From: Acetobacterium tundrae
GTDB lineage: Bacteria > Bacillota > Clostridia > Eubacteriales > Eubacteriaceae
Reading direction: 5' to 3'
Assembly: GCF_008086615.1 (NCBI RefSeq)
Contig: NZ_RXYB01000002.1
Span: 230,987 to 294,986 of the forward strand
Length of the DNA: 64,000 nucleotides
Shown: positions 9,253 through 17,366 of the stretch, piece after piece
Layout: every line of letters starts with the position of its first letter
How positions within the stretch are numbered: the stretch's first letter is position 1
Translations under genes and position numbers: made by a program
The notes under the pieces: model-generated
Told to the model about the DNA's origin: nothing
The model's input: only the letters and a program-made list of their open reading frames with translations
The model's database searches: none

Positions 9253-9856
9253 AACTGAATTTTTATCCTGTCTTGAAAAAAAGCTTGCCGGGCTTCCGGA
9301 AAATGAAGTCGAAAAAACCAGGAGTTTCTATTTGGAAATGATCGATGATCGGAGTGAGGACGGAATGAGTGAAGAGGAAGCGGTTGCCGCTATGGGGAAT
9401 ATTGACGATATCGTCAAAGCAGCCATGCTCGAGCTGCCGCTGACTACTCTGATGAAAACTAAAATGAGGCCTAAAGCCCGGCTAAAAGCCTGGGAAATTG
9501 TTTTGCTTGTTCTTGGGTTCCCCTTGTGGTTTACGCTTCTGGCCGCTTTTGTAGTCGTGATTCTATCGGTATATGTTTCTGTATGGGCAGTGATCATTTC
9601 TCTTTATGCGACAGTGGCGGCTCTTGTACTCAGCGGGTTAGCCGGGATTTTTGGTGGCTTGTTTTGTTTATTCCAGAATTTTGCAGCCAGTTTGTTTATT
9701 TTGGGATCCGGCCTGATATGCGGTGGAATCGGCATTCTCGCATTTTTCGGCGTAACGGCACTATCGGTCTGGCTTGTAAAACTCACGGGACTGTTCCTGC
9801 GCTGGATCAAGTCACTATTTATCACCCGGGAGGTTGACTATGAAATCAATAACTAG
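9245..9856 (+). CDS. DUF1700 (HAAS) domain membrane protein
   Basis: A 203-residue protein. Residues 1-65 match the helical HAAS/DUF1700 domain (MNKTEFLSCLEKKLAGLPE, then an acidic stretch with EEEAVAAMGNIDDIVKAA). Residues 80-185 contain about four strongly hydrophobic membrane segments. HAAS proteins typically sit between a PadR repressor and a DUF4097 protein and are thought to act as membrane signalling adaptors. Their biochemical action is not established. The gene overlaps both neighbours (8 bases with padR, 17 bases with the next start), which suggests translational coupling. Confidence 0.88.
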   Translation: MNKTEFLSCLEKKLAGLPENEVEKTRSFYLEMIDDRSEDGMSEEEAVAAMGNIDDIVKAAMLELPLTTLMKTKMRPKARLKAWEIVLLVLGFPLWFTLLAAFVVVILSVYVSVWAVIISLYATVAALVLSGLAGIFGGLFCLFQNFAASLFILGSGLICGGIGILAFFGVTALSVWLVKLTGLFLRWIKSLFITREVDYEINN

Positions 9857-10793
9857 AACACTTTTAATCATTGCGGGAGCATTGATCGGCACTGGTTTTG
9901 TTCTGACGATTGCCGGTTTTACCATCGCCGGCTTTAACTGGCAGTCACTTAGCACGGAGAAGCCATATGAAGAAAAAACGGAGACTTTCAATGCCGGTGA
10001 TATTAACGCTTTAAACGTGGATGTTGAGAGCTGCAATGTGGTTTTGGTGGGAGTGGATTCGGATGAGATCAAAATTGATTACTTTGAAAATGACGATGAA
10101 ACCTACGATATCGAACGATCTGCGGATGGAAATCTGACGGTAAATTATGAATCGAGTAAAAAATGGTTTGATTATATCCACCTTGGCATCAATTTCGATA
10201 CTCAGGATCGGAAACTCATGATTTCCGTGCCGTCCAAATATATCGGTTCTGTTGAGGCGACGACTGCCAGCGGTTCTGTCGAAGCATCAAAGCTTAAACT
10301 TTCCAAGGGGCTGACGATAAATTCCTCCAGTGGGACCCTTAAGCTGACGGATGTTTCGGTTGATGGCGCAATCGTTGCCGATGCCAAAAGCGGGAACATT
10401 AAAGTTGAAAATATCAGTACCACCAACGATTGTGAACTCACGGCCAACAGCGGAAATATTGCGCTCAATTCAGGACAGATCGCTGGTAACTTATCCATAC
10501 TGGGATCCAGTGGGGATTTGAATGTCGTGAAAACGAAGGCCGATGGAAAAATTGCCATGGAGATAAACAGCGGAAATATCACTTTTAAAGGACTTGCCGG
10601 GAATGATATTAGCATGAAAGCTGCCAGTGGAAATATTTCAGGGAGTATTGCCGGAAACGCAGCGGACTATTCAATCACTGCTGATACGAACAGCGGCAAT
10701 AAGAATATTTCCAATTCCACAAGCGGTACCAGGCATCTGAATGCATCAACCCACAGCGGAAACATCAATATTGACTTTGATGGTTCAATATAA
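9840..10793 (+). CDS. DUF4097 family beta-helix protein
   Basis: A 317-residue protein with one N-terminal membrane segment (residues 7-28) and a long extracytoplasmic part. From about residue 120 to the end it is built of short repeats around SGN/SGS (for example AKSGNIKVEN, ANSGNIALNS, INSGNITFKG), the signature of DUF4097 beta-helix or adhesin-like folds. GGGAGG precedes ATG 9840. An in-frame TTG at 9834 is too close to that site. As the last gene of the padR operon it is probably the effector or sensor at the cell surface. No enzymatic motif is visible. Confidence 0.87.
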   Translation: MKSITRTLLIIAGALIGTGFVLTIAGFTIAGFNWQSLSTEKPYEEKTETFNAGDINALNVDVESCNVVLVGVDSDEIKIDYFENDDETYDIERSADGNLTVNYESSKKWFDYIHLGINFDTQDRKLMISVPSKYIGSVEATTASGSVEASKLKLSKGLTINSSSGTLKLTDVSVDGAIVADAKSGNIKVENISTTNDCELTANSGNIALNSGQIAGNLSILGSSGDLNVVKTKADGKIAMEINSGNITFKGLAGNDISMKAASGNISGSIAGNAADYSITADTNSGNKNISNSTSGTRHLNASTHSGNINIDFDGSI

Positions 10794-10856
10794 TGCCTGA
10801 GTTTATTTCCTTGAAAATATAACGGCAGACATTTCTCATGAAGAGGAGATAAACAA

Positions 10857-11423
10857 ATGAAGGACTATGTGATATTGACGATCAACCCCGGCTCAACGTC
10901 GACAAAAATAGGGATTTTTGAAAATGAAAATGAATTATTTTCGGCATCTATTGAACATCGGAGTGATGTACTGGAAGCATTTCTGACAATTAATCAGCAA
11001 TTTGATTTCATAAAAGATACCATCATGGAAATTTTGGAGAATCATCATTTTGACACCAAAAAATTGTCGGCGGTGGTTGGCCGTGGCGGCTTGCTGCCAC
11101 CCATCAAATCCGGTGGCTATACGGTGAATGAAGCGATGAAAAATCTGATATGGGCAGGCGGTCTTTCGGAGCATGCTTCGAACTTAGGGGCGTTGCTGGC
11201 AGACACCATTGCCGGGCCCCTGGGCATTCCGGCTTTTATTTATGACGGCGTTTCTGCAGATGAAATGGAAGACATTGCCCGGATTACCGGATTTCCTGAA
11301 ATTCAGAGACAGAGCTTTTGCCATGTTTTAAATAGTAAAGCAATGGGTAGAAAGTATGTAAGGGGAAAAAACCCCCCATGTTTTTGTAGTAGAATGAAAG
11401 GATGGTTTCTATGGACTATGTAA
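10857..11423 (+). pseudogene. buk: Truncated butyrate kinase (N-terminal half only)
   Basis: The first 165 or so residues match butyrate kinase, which converts butyryl phosphate plus ADP to butyrate and ATP. The phosphate-binding NPGSTSTKIG lies at residues 9-18, GRGGLLPPIKSGGY near 79-92, and the HASNLGALLAD and FCHVLNSKAMGRKY segments follow. The family is about 355 residues long. Here homology stops near base 11350, and a short unrelated tail (KNPPCFCSRMKGWFLW) runs into the Rieske gene. The second nucleotide-binding half is missing, so activity is very unlikely. The ribosome binding site GAGGAG is intact. No phosphate butyryltransferase gene is adjacent. Confidence 0.85.
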
Positions 11424-11746
11424 AAATTGCTCAGACAACTGATTTTATTGTGGATCAGAAGAAAAAAATCGCTTACGAGGGTAAAGAAATTCTTCTGACG
11501 AAGATTGAAGGTCGCTATTATGCAATTGACAATAAATGCACGCATATGGGAGGATCGCTCTACGACGGTAATTTGGAAGGAAACACAATTGTCTGCCCTC
11601 GGCACGGTTCGGCATTTGATGTGCGGACCGGGAAAGTGGTAAAGCAAGGGAAAATCTTATTTATAAAAGTTAGGGTTCCCGATACTCGCAGCTATCTGGT
11701 TAAAGTCGAAGGAACCGATATTCTTATCAGTCCCAGTAGCGAATGA
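11411..11746 (+). CDS. Rieske [2Fe-2S] protein
   Basis: A 111-residue single-domain Rieske ferredoxin. The two cluster-binding pairs are complete: C43-T-H45 with MGG after it, and C62-P-R-H65-G-S-A-F-D. The protein is soluble, with no signal or membrane segment, so it is a small electron carrier like those serving oxygenases or nitrite reductases. It could also be a stand-alone redox protein. ATG 11411 is preferred over 11402 because an AAAGG site overlaps the earlier codon. It overlaps the last bases of the butyrate kinase remnant and probably uses the same message. Confidence 0.9.
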   Translation: MDYVKIAQTTDFIVDQKKKIAYEGKEILLTKIEGRYYAIDNKCTHMGGSLYDGNLEGNTIVCPRHGSAFDVRTGKVVKQGKILFIKVRVPDTRSYLVKVEGTDILISPSSE

Positions 11747-11888
11747 GGTTAGTTTGAATTTTTGGATAAAAAAATTGCTATCTTTTGGCACTTTGGTTTC
11801 ATGAAAAATACTGCTTGTTTTAAGGTTGCCCATGATATAATTTTTTGAAATAAAAACTATTAATTTATATAAAGTGGAGGATCAGATC

Positions 11889-12281
11889 ATGCAGGAAGTT
11901 TATGATTATTTGAAAAAATGCGGAACCTATTTTTTAGCAACAGAAGAGGGCGACCAGCCAAGAGTTCGACCTTTTGGTACAATTGATATTTTTGAAGGTA
12001 AACTCTATATTCAGACGGGTAAGTCAAAGGATGTATCAAAGCAGATCTCGTTAAACCCCAAAATAGAAATCTGTGCTTTCTTGGGAGATAATTGGATTCG
12101 CATCCAGGCTATTGCAGTTGTGGATGATCGAGTTGAAGCCAAACAGCATATGCTGGATGCTTATCCGAGTTTGCAGGCCAGGTATTCAGCAAATGATGAT
12201 AATACACAGGTATTGTATTTAAAAGATGCCGTAGCAACGATTGCATCCTTTGCTGGTGAACCAAAAGTTATTAAATTTTAG
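11889..12281 (+). CDS. Pyridoxamine 5'-phosphate oxidase-like flavoprotein
   Basis: A 130-residue split-barrel protein, probably flavin-binding. Residues 10-55 (YFLATEEGDQPRVRPFGT, then LYIQTGKSKDVSKQISLNP) give the standard beta-strand and phosphate-contact pattern of the family. The start at ATG 11889 follows a GGAGG eight bases upstream that lies inside an earlier in-frame GTG (11874). It differs from the NimA-like protein at 5809 and has no recognisable partner gene. A reductase role is plausible from the family, but the substrate is unknown. Confidence 0.82.
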   Translation: MQEVYDYLKKCGTYFLATEEGDQPRVRPFGTIDIFEGKLYIQTGKSKDVSKQISLNPKIEICAFLGDNWIRIQAIAVVDDRVEAKQHMLDAYPSLQARYSANDDNTQVLYLKDAVATIASFAGEPKVIKF

Positions 12282-12321
12282 ATCGATGTTTTAATTAAGA
12301 AATAAACCATATTGTACGAAA

Positions 12322-12360
12322 AACATGGAGCTGTCGCATCAAACAGCCTCATGTTTTTTT
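12322..12360 (+). terminator. Terminator after the flavoprotein gene
   Basis: AACATG and CATGTT arms continue into a second paired block (GCTGT with ACAGC) after a two-base mismatch. Seven T residues follow. It lies 40 bases after the stop codon. Confidence 0.75.
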
Positions 12361-12361
12361 A

Positions 12362-12389
12362 TTTGAATAATCCTAAATCATGGTATAAT
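12362..12389 (+). promoter_or_regulatory. Extended -10 promoter of the 12.4-16.7 kb gene block
   Basis: TGG-TATAAT (12381-12389) is an extended -10 box, with a TTTGAA-like -35 sixteen bases upstream. It lies directly after the previous terminator and about 65 bases before the first gene of the block. It is therefore the likely promoter for all four genes. Confidence 0.55.
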
Positions 12390-12455
12390 AGAATTAACAG
12401 TGACCAACAACGGTTTGATGATACTGATTAATTTTCGACGAAGAGGAGTTTTAGA

Positions 12456-12758
12456 ATGAAAAAAATATTAGAGAAGGCAAAAATAGAAGGATGGACCGAC
12501 CTTAACCAAGGACTGGCCTGTGGGAACCGGATGGAATTTGTAAAAGGTGATAAGCAAATTGGCATTACCCTCAATCCGGCTTCTTACCAATTGACAAATA
12601 TGTTGCCGTCCCAAATGACAAATATGCTGGAGGCTGATACCCTGTATGCTTCCAATGATCCGGTCATAGAAAAAATACGCAATCTTTCGTTTGAAGATCA
12701 AGCCGCGTTATCGGGTGTTGCCCGGGAACTGTTTTTACTGATTTGCGAAGAGGATTAG
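12456..12758 (+). CDS. Small hypothetical protein, 100 residues
   Basis: I do not recognise this protein. It has a good GAGGAG site and a clear coding pattern. It is predicted soluble and mixed alpha/beta, with no cysteine cluster, signal peptide or membrane segment. The middle (residues 37-60) is rich in Met, Asn and Gln, and the end is acidic. It is the first gene after the promoter and precedes the ART-like gene by 45 bases, so it may be a small partner such as an immunity or antitoxin protein. That role is inference from position only. Confidence 0.7.
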   Translation: MKKILEKAKIEGWTDLNQGLACGNRMEFVKGDKQIGITLNPASYQLTNMLPSQMTNMLEADTLYASNDPVIEKIRNLSFEDQAALSGVARELFLLICEED

Positions 12759-12803
12759 AACGTTCCGGCAGCATGGAATAATCGAGTATATTGGGGTAGA
12801 AAA

Positions 12804-13370
12804 ATGAAATTATACCATCTGACAAGCGAAAAGAGTGCAATCTCAATATTGAGTGAAGGCTTTAAATTAAAAGAAAGCAAATATATTCAAGCTAATGGAA
12901 ACGGCATTTATTTAACTGATAAAATGCATGTCCTTTTTTGGTTTCATATCTTGCAGTCAGATATTTATAAAAACAAGAAGATTTGCATTATAGAATGCGA
13001 AATAGAAGACAGTTTGAAAATGTTGAGATTAGAAAACAACGTCGCCACGGACAAGTTTTCTGGGGATTATAAAAAAGTACATGATTGGTATGTTGAAAAC
13101 AAGGTGGAAATTGATCAATTGATTACCGAGAATAAGAGGCTTCACACCCTGCGCCAAATGTATAATAAACAGAATCAATACTTTGACGAACAGAATAAAT
13201 CAGGCTACATCATTGAACTGTACTGCAAAAAGCATTCAATTGACGGGGTTGTCTGCAACAAATATCATCTCGAGGATGACGCTGCCGTAAACGAATATAA
13301 CGATATCACGATTTATGAACCGGGTAAAATCAAGCCGTTATCCGTAATTGCGTTTGCAGCGGTGAGTTAG
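12804..13370 (+). CDS. Putative ADP-ribosyltransferase-fold protein
   Basis: A 188-residue protein whose N-terminus follows the ART/PARP-like pattern: LYHLTSEKSA (His at residue 5), ILSEGF, then GNGIYLTD (Tyr near 36). The C-terminal part has the family-style SIDGVVC and VNEYNDITIYEPGKIKPL strands, which often carry the last catalytic residue. Residues 75-125 form a charged helical insert. If active it would move ADP-ribose from NAD to a target. The catalytic acid is not certain, so it may be inactive or only fold-related. The gene sits second in the four-gene block. Confidence 0.5.
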   Translation: MKLYHLTSEKSAISILSEGFKLKESKYIQANGNGIYLTDKMHVLFWFHILQSDIYKNKKICIIECEIEDSLKMLRLENNVATDKFSGDYKKVHDWYVENKVEIDQLITENKRLHTLRQMYNKQNQYFDEQNKSGYIIELYCKKHSIDGVVCNKYHLEDDAAVNEYNDITIYEPGKIKPLSVIAFAAVS

Positions 13371-13468
13371 ACAAAAATCCAGGGGTTGGAAATTCCAACG
13401 GCATGCTAATAACGGAAATCACAAAGGGCATGGTTTTAATTTTTGAAGTGGAAGATTGGGAGAAAATG

Positions 13469-14584
13469 ATGAAACTTTTATTTTGTAATGGTGCATGGAT
13501 GAAATATTATCAAGGAATCACCGCAGATGATATGCCTCAAGATGGCGGAACACTGATAGATGAGAGCAGATCGGTAGGAGAAGCTTATAATTTTATGGAT
13601 TATAATCGAAAATGTTACGGTCATGTTATCTCATTTGATAATTTAGATCTGGAAAAATGTGATCCGGAAATATCAATACAAGACCCTCAGTCAGAGGGCT
13701 TCATCATTGTCTGGTGTGCGACTGCTGATGATGGAAAAACGAGAATTGTTGGATGGTATGAAAATGCAACGGCTTATCGGGAAGCCCAGTTTGTGCCCTC
13801 GTTCACGGATGAAAATGCCAGTCTGTATTTTAATTTTGTCGCCGCCGCCAGCGACTGTCATCTTCTCCCTGAAGATCAGCGCACCTTTGAAATCAAAAAG
13901 GCATCAGTGGCAGGTACAGGCAGCGGCGTTGGTCAATCAAATGTCTGGTACGGCGAGTCTGATAATGCCAAAAATGAACTGATTCCTGAAGTTCTTCGAT
14001 ACATGAAGGAATACAACGGGGAATTCGCAAATTTAACGGTAACGGATGAAATGATCCATGCGGTCATAGACAAGGCCTCTCTCAAGGCTGGTTACGACGA
14101 ACTGTTTGAAAAAGGCATGGCATATTGTAACGAAGAAGACTATCAGAAGGCTCTTAAATGCTTTAATACGGCCAGGATTATGAAGGAAACGCCTGAGCTG
14201 CTCTACAACATTGCTTATATTCTATTTTTGTATTACTGCTTTGATGACGCCATTCCGCTTTTTGAAAAATGCCTTAAATCGGGCTTCGAACCAGAGGGTG
14301 TTCTTCCGCTGCTGGTGAGCTGCTATGATTTTATCGGCAACAGAGAAAAGACCTTGGAGTACTGCAAAATGCTGATGAAAATTTTAAAAAATCCGCTCAA
14401 TGAAAATTATATGGATTATCGGATTTTTTACTGCACCATCATGTGTGACATTTACGTCTATTTAGGTGATTTCAAAAATGCTGCAGACATTGCCAAACAA
14501 ATTTTGACCTATGCAGACGATGAAGAAACGCAGCTGCATGTCAAGGAACTGCGTTCATTTATAAAGGAAGCTCAGGAAGACTAA
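13469..14584 (+). CDS. TPR protein with HNH-restriction-enzyme-like N-terminal domain
   Basis: A protein of about 371 residues. Residues 1-165 (MKLLFCNGAWMKYYQGI, GEAYNF, CYGHV, then FIIVWCATADDGKTRIVGWY and NATAYR) look like the N-terminal domain found ahead of HNH nuclease domains in several predicted restriction enzymes. No HNH motif follows. Instead residues 205-370 form about four TPR-like helix pairs (for example GMAYCNEEDYQKALKCFNTA), a protein-binding scaffold. Start 13469 has GGGAG six bases upstream and gives the family N-terminus. In-frame ATGs at 13403 and 13466 are less likely. The domain call is from memory of the family, so moderate. Confidence 0.6.
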   Translation: MKLLFCNGAWMKYYQGITADDMPQDGGTLIDESRSVGEAYNFMDYNRKCYGHVISFDNLDLEKCDPEISIQDPQSEGFIIVWCATADDGKTRIVGWYENATAYREAQFVPSFTDENASLYFNFVAAASDCHLLPEDQRTFEIKKASVAGTGSGVGQSNVWYGESDNAKNELIPEVLRYMKEYNGEFANLTVTDEMIHAVIDKASLKAGYDELFEKGMAYCNEEDYQKALKCFNTARIMKETPELLYNIAYILFLYYCFDDAIPLFEKCLKSGFEPEGVLPLLVSCYDFIGNREKTLEYCKMLMKILKNPLNENYMDYRIFYCTIMCDIYVYLGDFKNAADIAKQILTYADDEETQLHVKELRSFIKEAQED

Positions 14585-14681
14585 AGAATTACATCCCATC
14601 AGGGAAAAATTGCAAACAGCGGAAATAAGAAGCTGGCTGGTTGATCCAACCAATGGACCGCAAAAAAGGAGGGCTTCGTCG

Positions 14682-16685
14682 ATGAGTTTAAAAATGTGCA
14701 ATCTGCTGGATATTGAAAAATACTTATTGCTTGAAATAGCCTATTTTCATCTGCCATCGGGATTCAAAAACAAAATCTCCCGTGAAACACCGATGAAGCT
14801 GGATGTCTATATCGATCTGCTTGACCAATGCGGTTGTTCCATGTATCCCGCCTTTATCAGCAGATCTCAAAAGGGAAAAAAATACATCAAGTCAAGACAG
14901 GCCAATTTTCGCCGCATCTATGCGACCAGCGATAATTTGGATGATGTCGTCATCACCGGTTATATGAATGACAACTATGGCAGCTACGGCAATACCAAAG
15001 AGAAAAGAAAAACAAGCTTTGTCGGATTGGCTTTTAAAGACAGTGACGACAATGCGGCTGTGTCTTTCAGCGGATGCGAGCTGATGAACACATCCAGCAT
15101 TGTATTGGATTGGGGGGGATGCCTGGTGGCATCGCTAGGCAGGGTTACCAACCATCATCAGAAAGCGCTGGCTTTTTATGATGTCAACATGCGGGGTATT
15201 TCGGGAGAACGAAACATATTGGGTCATTCTAAAGGCGGGAATCTGGCAACCTATGTTTTCATCAACCGTCTCACAGAAGCTGTCAACGCCTATTGTATTA
15301 ACGCCCAGCCCTACTGCTGGTACGCGATGAACGATACCCAGAAAGAAGCTCTTAAAACAGACCGATTTGAGTATATCGTCCATGCCGAAGATCTCACCCG
15401 GAAAGCAAGCTATGTTCCCTATATCAGCCGCACCGCACCCATCAATCGCTATGCGGCCAAGCGCATCATCAATATCCACGGCTTTAACGAGGTGAATTTT
15501 GATGAATTTGGAAACCTGGAAGGCACCCGCGTTATACGGGAAACCACGAATAAACTGAAGTCAAAAATATTCAAAGATTTTACCGGAGAAAAGCATCTCA
15601 GCTATGAAGAGTGCATCCAGCGATTTCAGGAGAAGATTGAAGCAAGTACCTCGGTCCCCCGACTTTTCAGTATCACCCTGGATGAAGTCCTGATGGTGAC
15701 GGATGCACTCGCCGCGGTTCTCTGGCTGAAGGATAAGGATCGGGATGGGGAGTATATTTATCCTGTGATTATCAAGAGTCCATCGGCGGAGCGATTCTAT
15801 CAACTGAAGCTGAGAAAAGGGCATGGTATTGCTGCACAGTGTGTATTTGAAGGACTGCCATTGTTCGTCCGGGATTCACAACAGACGGCGGTGCATTTTG
15901 AAGAGGTTGGTCACGCCCTTGGTATTGCCGTCAGTTCAGGAATTGCCGTGCCCCTGGGTATTGATGAAAAGGAAGTTTTTGGTGCCCTGGAACTGATCAA
16001 TAAGAAAAACGGACGCTTCACTATTGAGGATTTTGCACTGGTAAACGACATGACATTGGCGATGCTGGAGGTTTTTAAAAAATCCGGTCAGATTATTGAT
16101 AGTTTTCAGGACTTTTCCCTGTTGCGGATACGACGAGGAAATGAAAAACTGTTTTCGATTGAGAAACATGCTTGCCGAGAATTGCTTTTTTCATCTTCAA
16201 ATAAGAAGGAGACATTTCTGAAAATGATCACCGGTAAAAAACTTAAGCCGGATGAGCTTTTTTTCTTCAACCGAAGAAAGTTTGATTTTGGAAAAAAAGA
16301 AGAATTAAAAGCGTTAGTGCGTTGTGAATATGCCATTATGTTTGAGGATCCGAAACGTCGGTACGGAAATGAATGTGTTCAGGATTTTTTGAAGGCATCA
16401 CTGTTGCATGTCAGAGACGTCAGTGATAAGAGAATCTGGGCTGAGTCGACAGCCAAACGGATCGGGTTGGGAAATAAACTGAAAACACCGGTAAAAAAAC
16501 TGTCGGATACCGAATATATCTTCCTTGAGTATGCGGCCGCGCGAATCAAACATCCCATGCTGATTGTTGTTAATGCAGCCTTCGACGGTTTTGTTCCAAC
16601 TGCACTTGAAGTGGTATGCAATCAGCTAAAACAGGATTGCCTGAATAAAACGGCAACCGTGATTGTCCTGAAGATGATCAAATGA
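14682..16685 (+). CDS. Lipase-GAF-degenerate ABC ATPase fusion protein
   Basis: A 667-residue protein of three parts. Residues 30-300 look like an Mbeg1-type (DUF2974) alpha/beta hydrolase, with nucleophile elbow GHSKGG at 181-186 (Ser183). Residues 320-465 are a GAF domain (VTDALAAVLWL, GIAVPLGI, VFGALELINKK). Residues 480-667 align by pattern with an ABC ATPase, but the key motifs are damaged. The Walker A position reads SSSNKKETFLKMITG, the signature position reads LSDTEY, and the Walker B position reads MLIVVNAAFDGF with the Asp-Glu pair gone. ATP hydrolysis is therefore unlikely. AAGGAGGG eight bases before ATG 14682 sets the start. Confidence 0.65.
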   Translation: MSLKMCNLLDIEKYLLLEIAYFHLPSGFKNKISRETPMKLDVYIDLLDQCGCSMYPAFISRSQKGKKYIKSRQANFRRIYATSDNLDDVVITGYMNDNYGSYGNTKEKRKTSFVGLAFKDSDDNAAVSFSGCELMNTSSIVLDWGGCLVASLGRVTNHHQKALAFYDVNMRGISGERNILGHSKGGNLATYVFINRLTEAVNAYCINAQPYCWYAMNDTQKEALKTDRFEYIVHAEDLTRKASYVPYISRTAPINRYAAKRIINIHGFNEVNFDEFGNLEGTRVIRETTNKLKSKIFKDFTGEKHLSYEECIQRFQEKIEASTSVPRLFSITLDEVLMVTDALAAVLWLKDKDRDGEYIYPVIIKSPSAERFYQLKLRKGHGIAAQCVFEGLPLFVRDSQQTAVHFEEVGHALGIAVSSGIAVPLGIDEKEVFGALELINKKNGRFTIEDFALVNDMTLAMLEVFKKSGQIIDSFQDFSLLRIRRGNEKLFSIEKHACRELLFSSSNKKETFLKMITGKKLKPDELFFFNRRKFDFGKKEELKALVRCEYAIMFEDPKRRYGNECVQDFLKASLLHVRDVSDKRIWAESTAKRIGLGNKLKTPVKKLSDTEYIFLEYAAARIKHPMLIVVNAAFDGFVPTALEVVCNQLKQDCLNKTATVIVLKMIK

Positions 16686-16741
16686 AATGAAAAATCATGT
16701 TGGTTCAATCACTGGTTAGTCGTTTCCCTTGTCCATAAATT

Positions 16742-16763
16742 GCCAGCCTGTCGGCGGCTTTTT
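16742..16763 (+). terminator. Terminator of the 12.4-16.7 kb block
   Basis: A short GC stem, GCC-A-GCC with GGC-GGC (one bulged A), has a TGTC loop and is followed by five T residues. It lies 57 bases after the lipase-GAF stop codon. Confidence 0.7.
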
Positions 16764-16771
16764 GATGTACC

Positions 16772-17176
16772 TTATTTAAGAGTATTGGCGTAGGTTCCAA
16801 TTTTTTTATCCATCACTGAAATATGTTTGGTCAGCCAGCTGATTACCATCTGGTTCGCATTGATAATCAGACAGATATTTCCACCAGAAGCTGCATATTC
16901 TTTTTTTAATTTGGTGAGTTCCGCGATAAAATCCTTGTGTGCCGTTTTTTGTTCCGAAATTCCTGGATAATTTATGCTTGTCATGTATACTTCCTCATCA
17001 TGAAAATGTTGTTTCGTATATTTGTCAAGAAAATCCAACATCTGTCCGATAATCTCTTTCGATTTACCGGATTTGCCTGCTTCAAAAAGCTTATCTGCTT
17101 TTTCAAACAAGACCTTGTGTTGATCATCAATACTTGTTACGCCGACTGATAAATTTGGTGTCCATACAATTGCCAT
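16772..17176 (-). CDS. Bacteriohemerythrin
   Basis: A 134-residue single-domain hemerythrin that binds O2 at a di-iron site. All ligands are present: His20 (DDQH), His57 and Glu61 (HFHDEE), His80 (TAHKDF), and His118 with Asp123 (KHISVMD). It is cytoplasmic and not fused to a chemoreceptor. In motile anaerobes such proteins usually deliver or scavenge oxygen. AGGAGG lies before the start. It is transcribed away from the tetR gene at 17367, with 190 bases between them. Confidence 0.95.
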   Translation of the reverse strand: MAIVWTPNLSVGVTSIDDQHKVLFEKADKLFEAGKSGKSKEIIGQMLDFLDKYTKQHFHDEEVYMTSINYPGISEQKTAHKDFIAELTKLKKEYAASGGNICLIINANQMVISWLTKHISVMDKKIGTYANTLK

Positions 17177-17366
17177 AAGTAATCCTCCTGGTTGATTTAA
17201 TTTATTTAATTATAAAGCAAACTATATTAAAAATCAAGAACGATTCTTAATAAATAATTATTTTACTTGAAACCGACTAAGTTGAGTATATTATTTAAGG
17301 ATATCATAATAACATTAAAACTGAAATAAGAATAGCGATTATTATATAAAAAAACGGAGGTGTCCA

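Noticed and set aside
10202..10615. Minus-strand frame of 137 codons opposite the DUF4097 gene.
   Set aside because: It mirrors the repetitive SGN-rich codons of the real gene and has no start signal.
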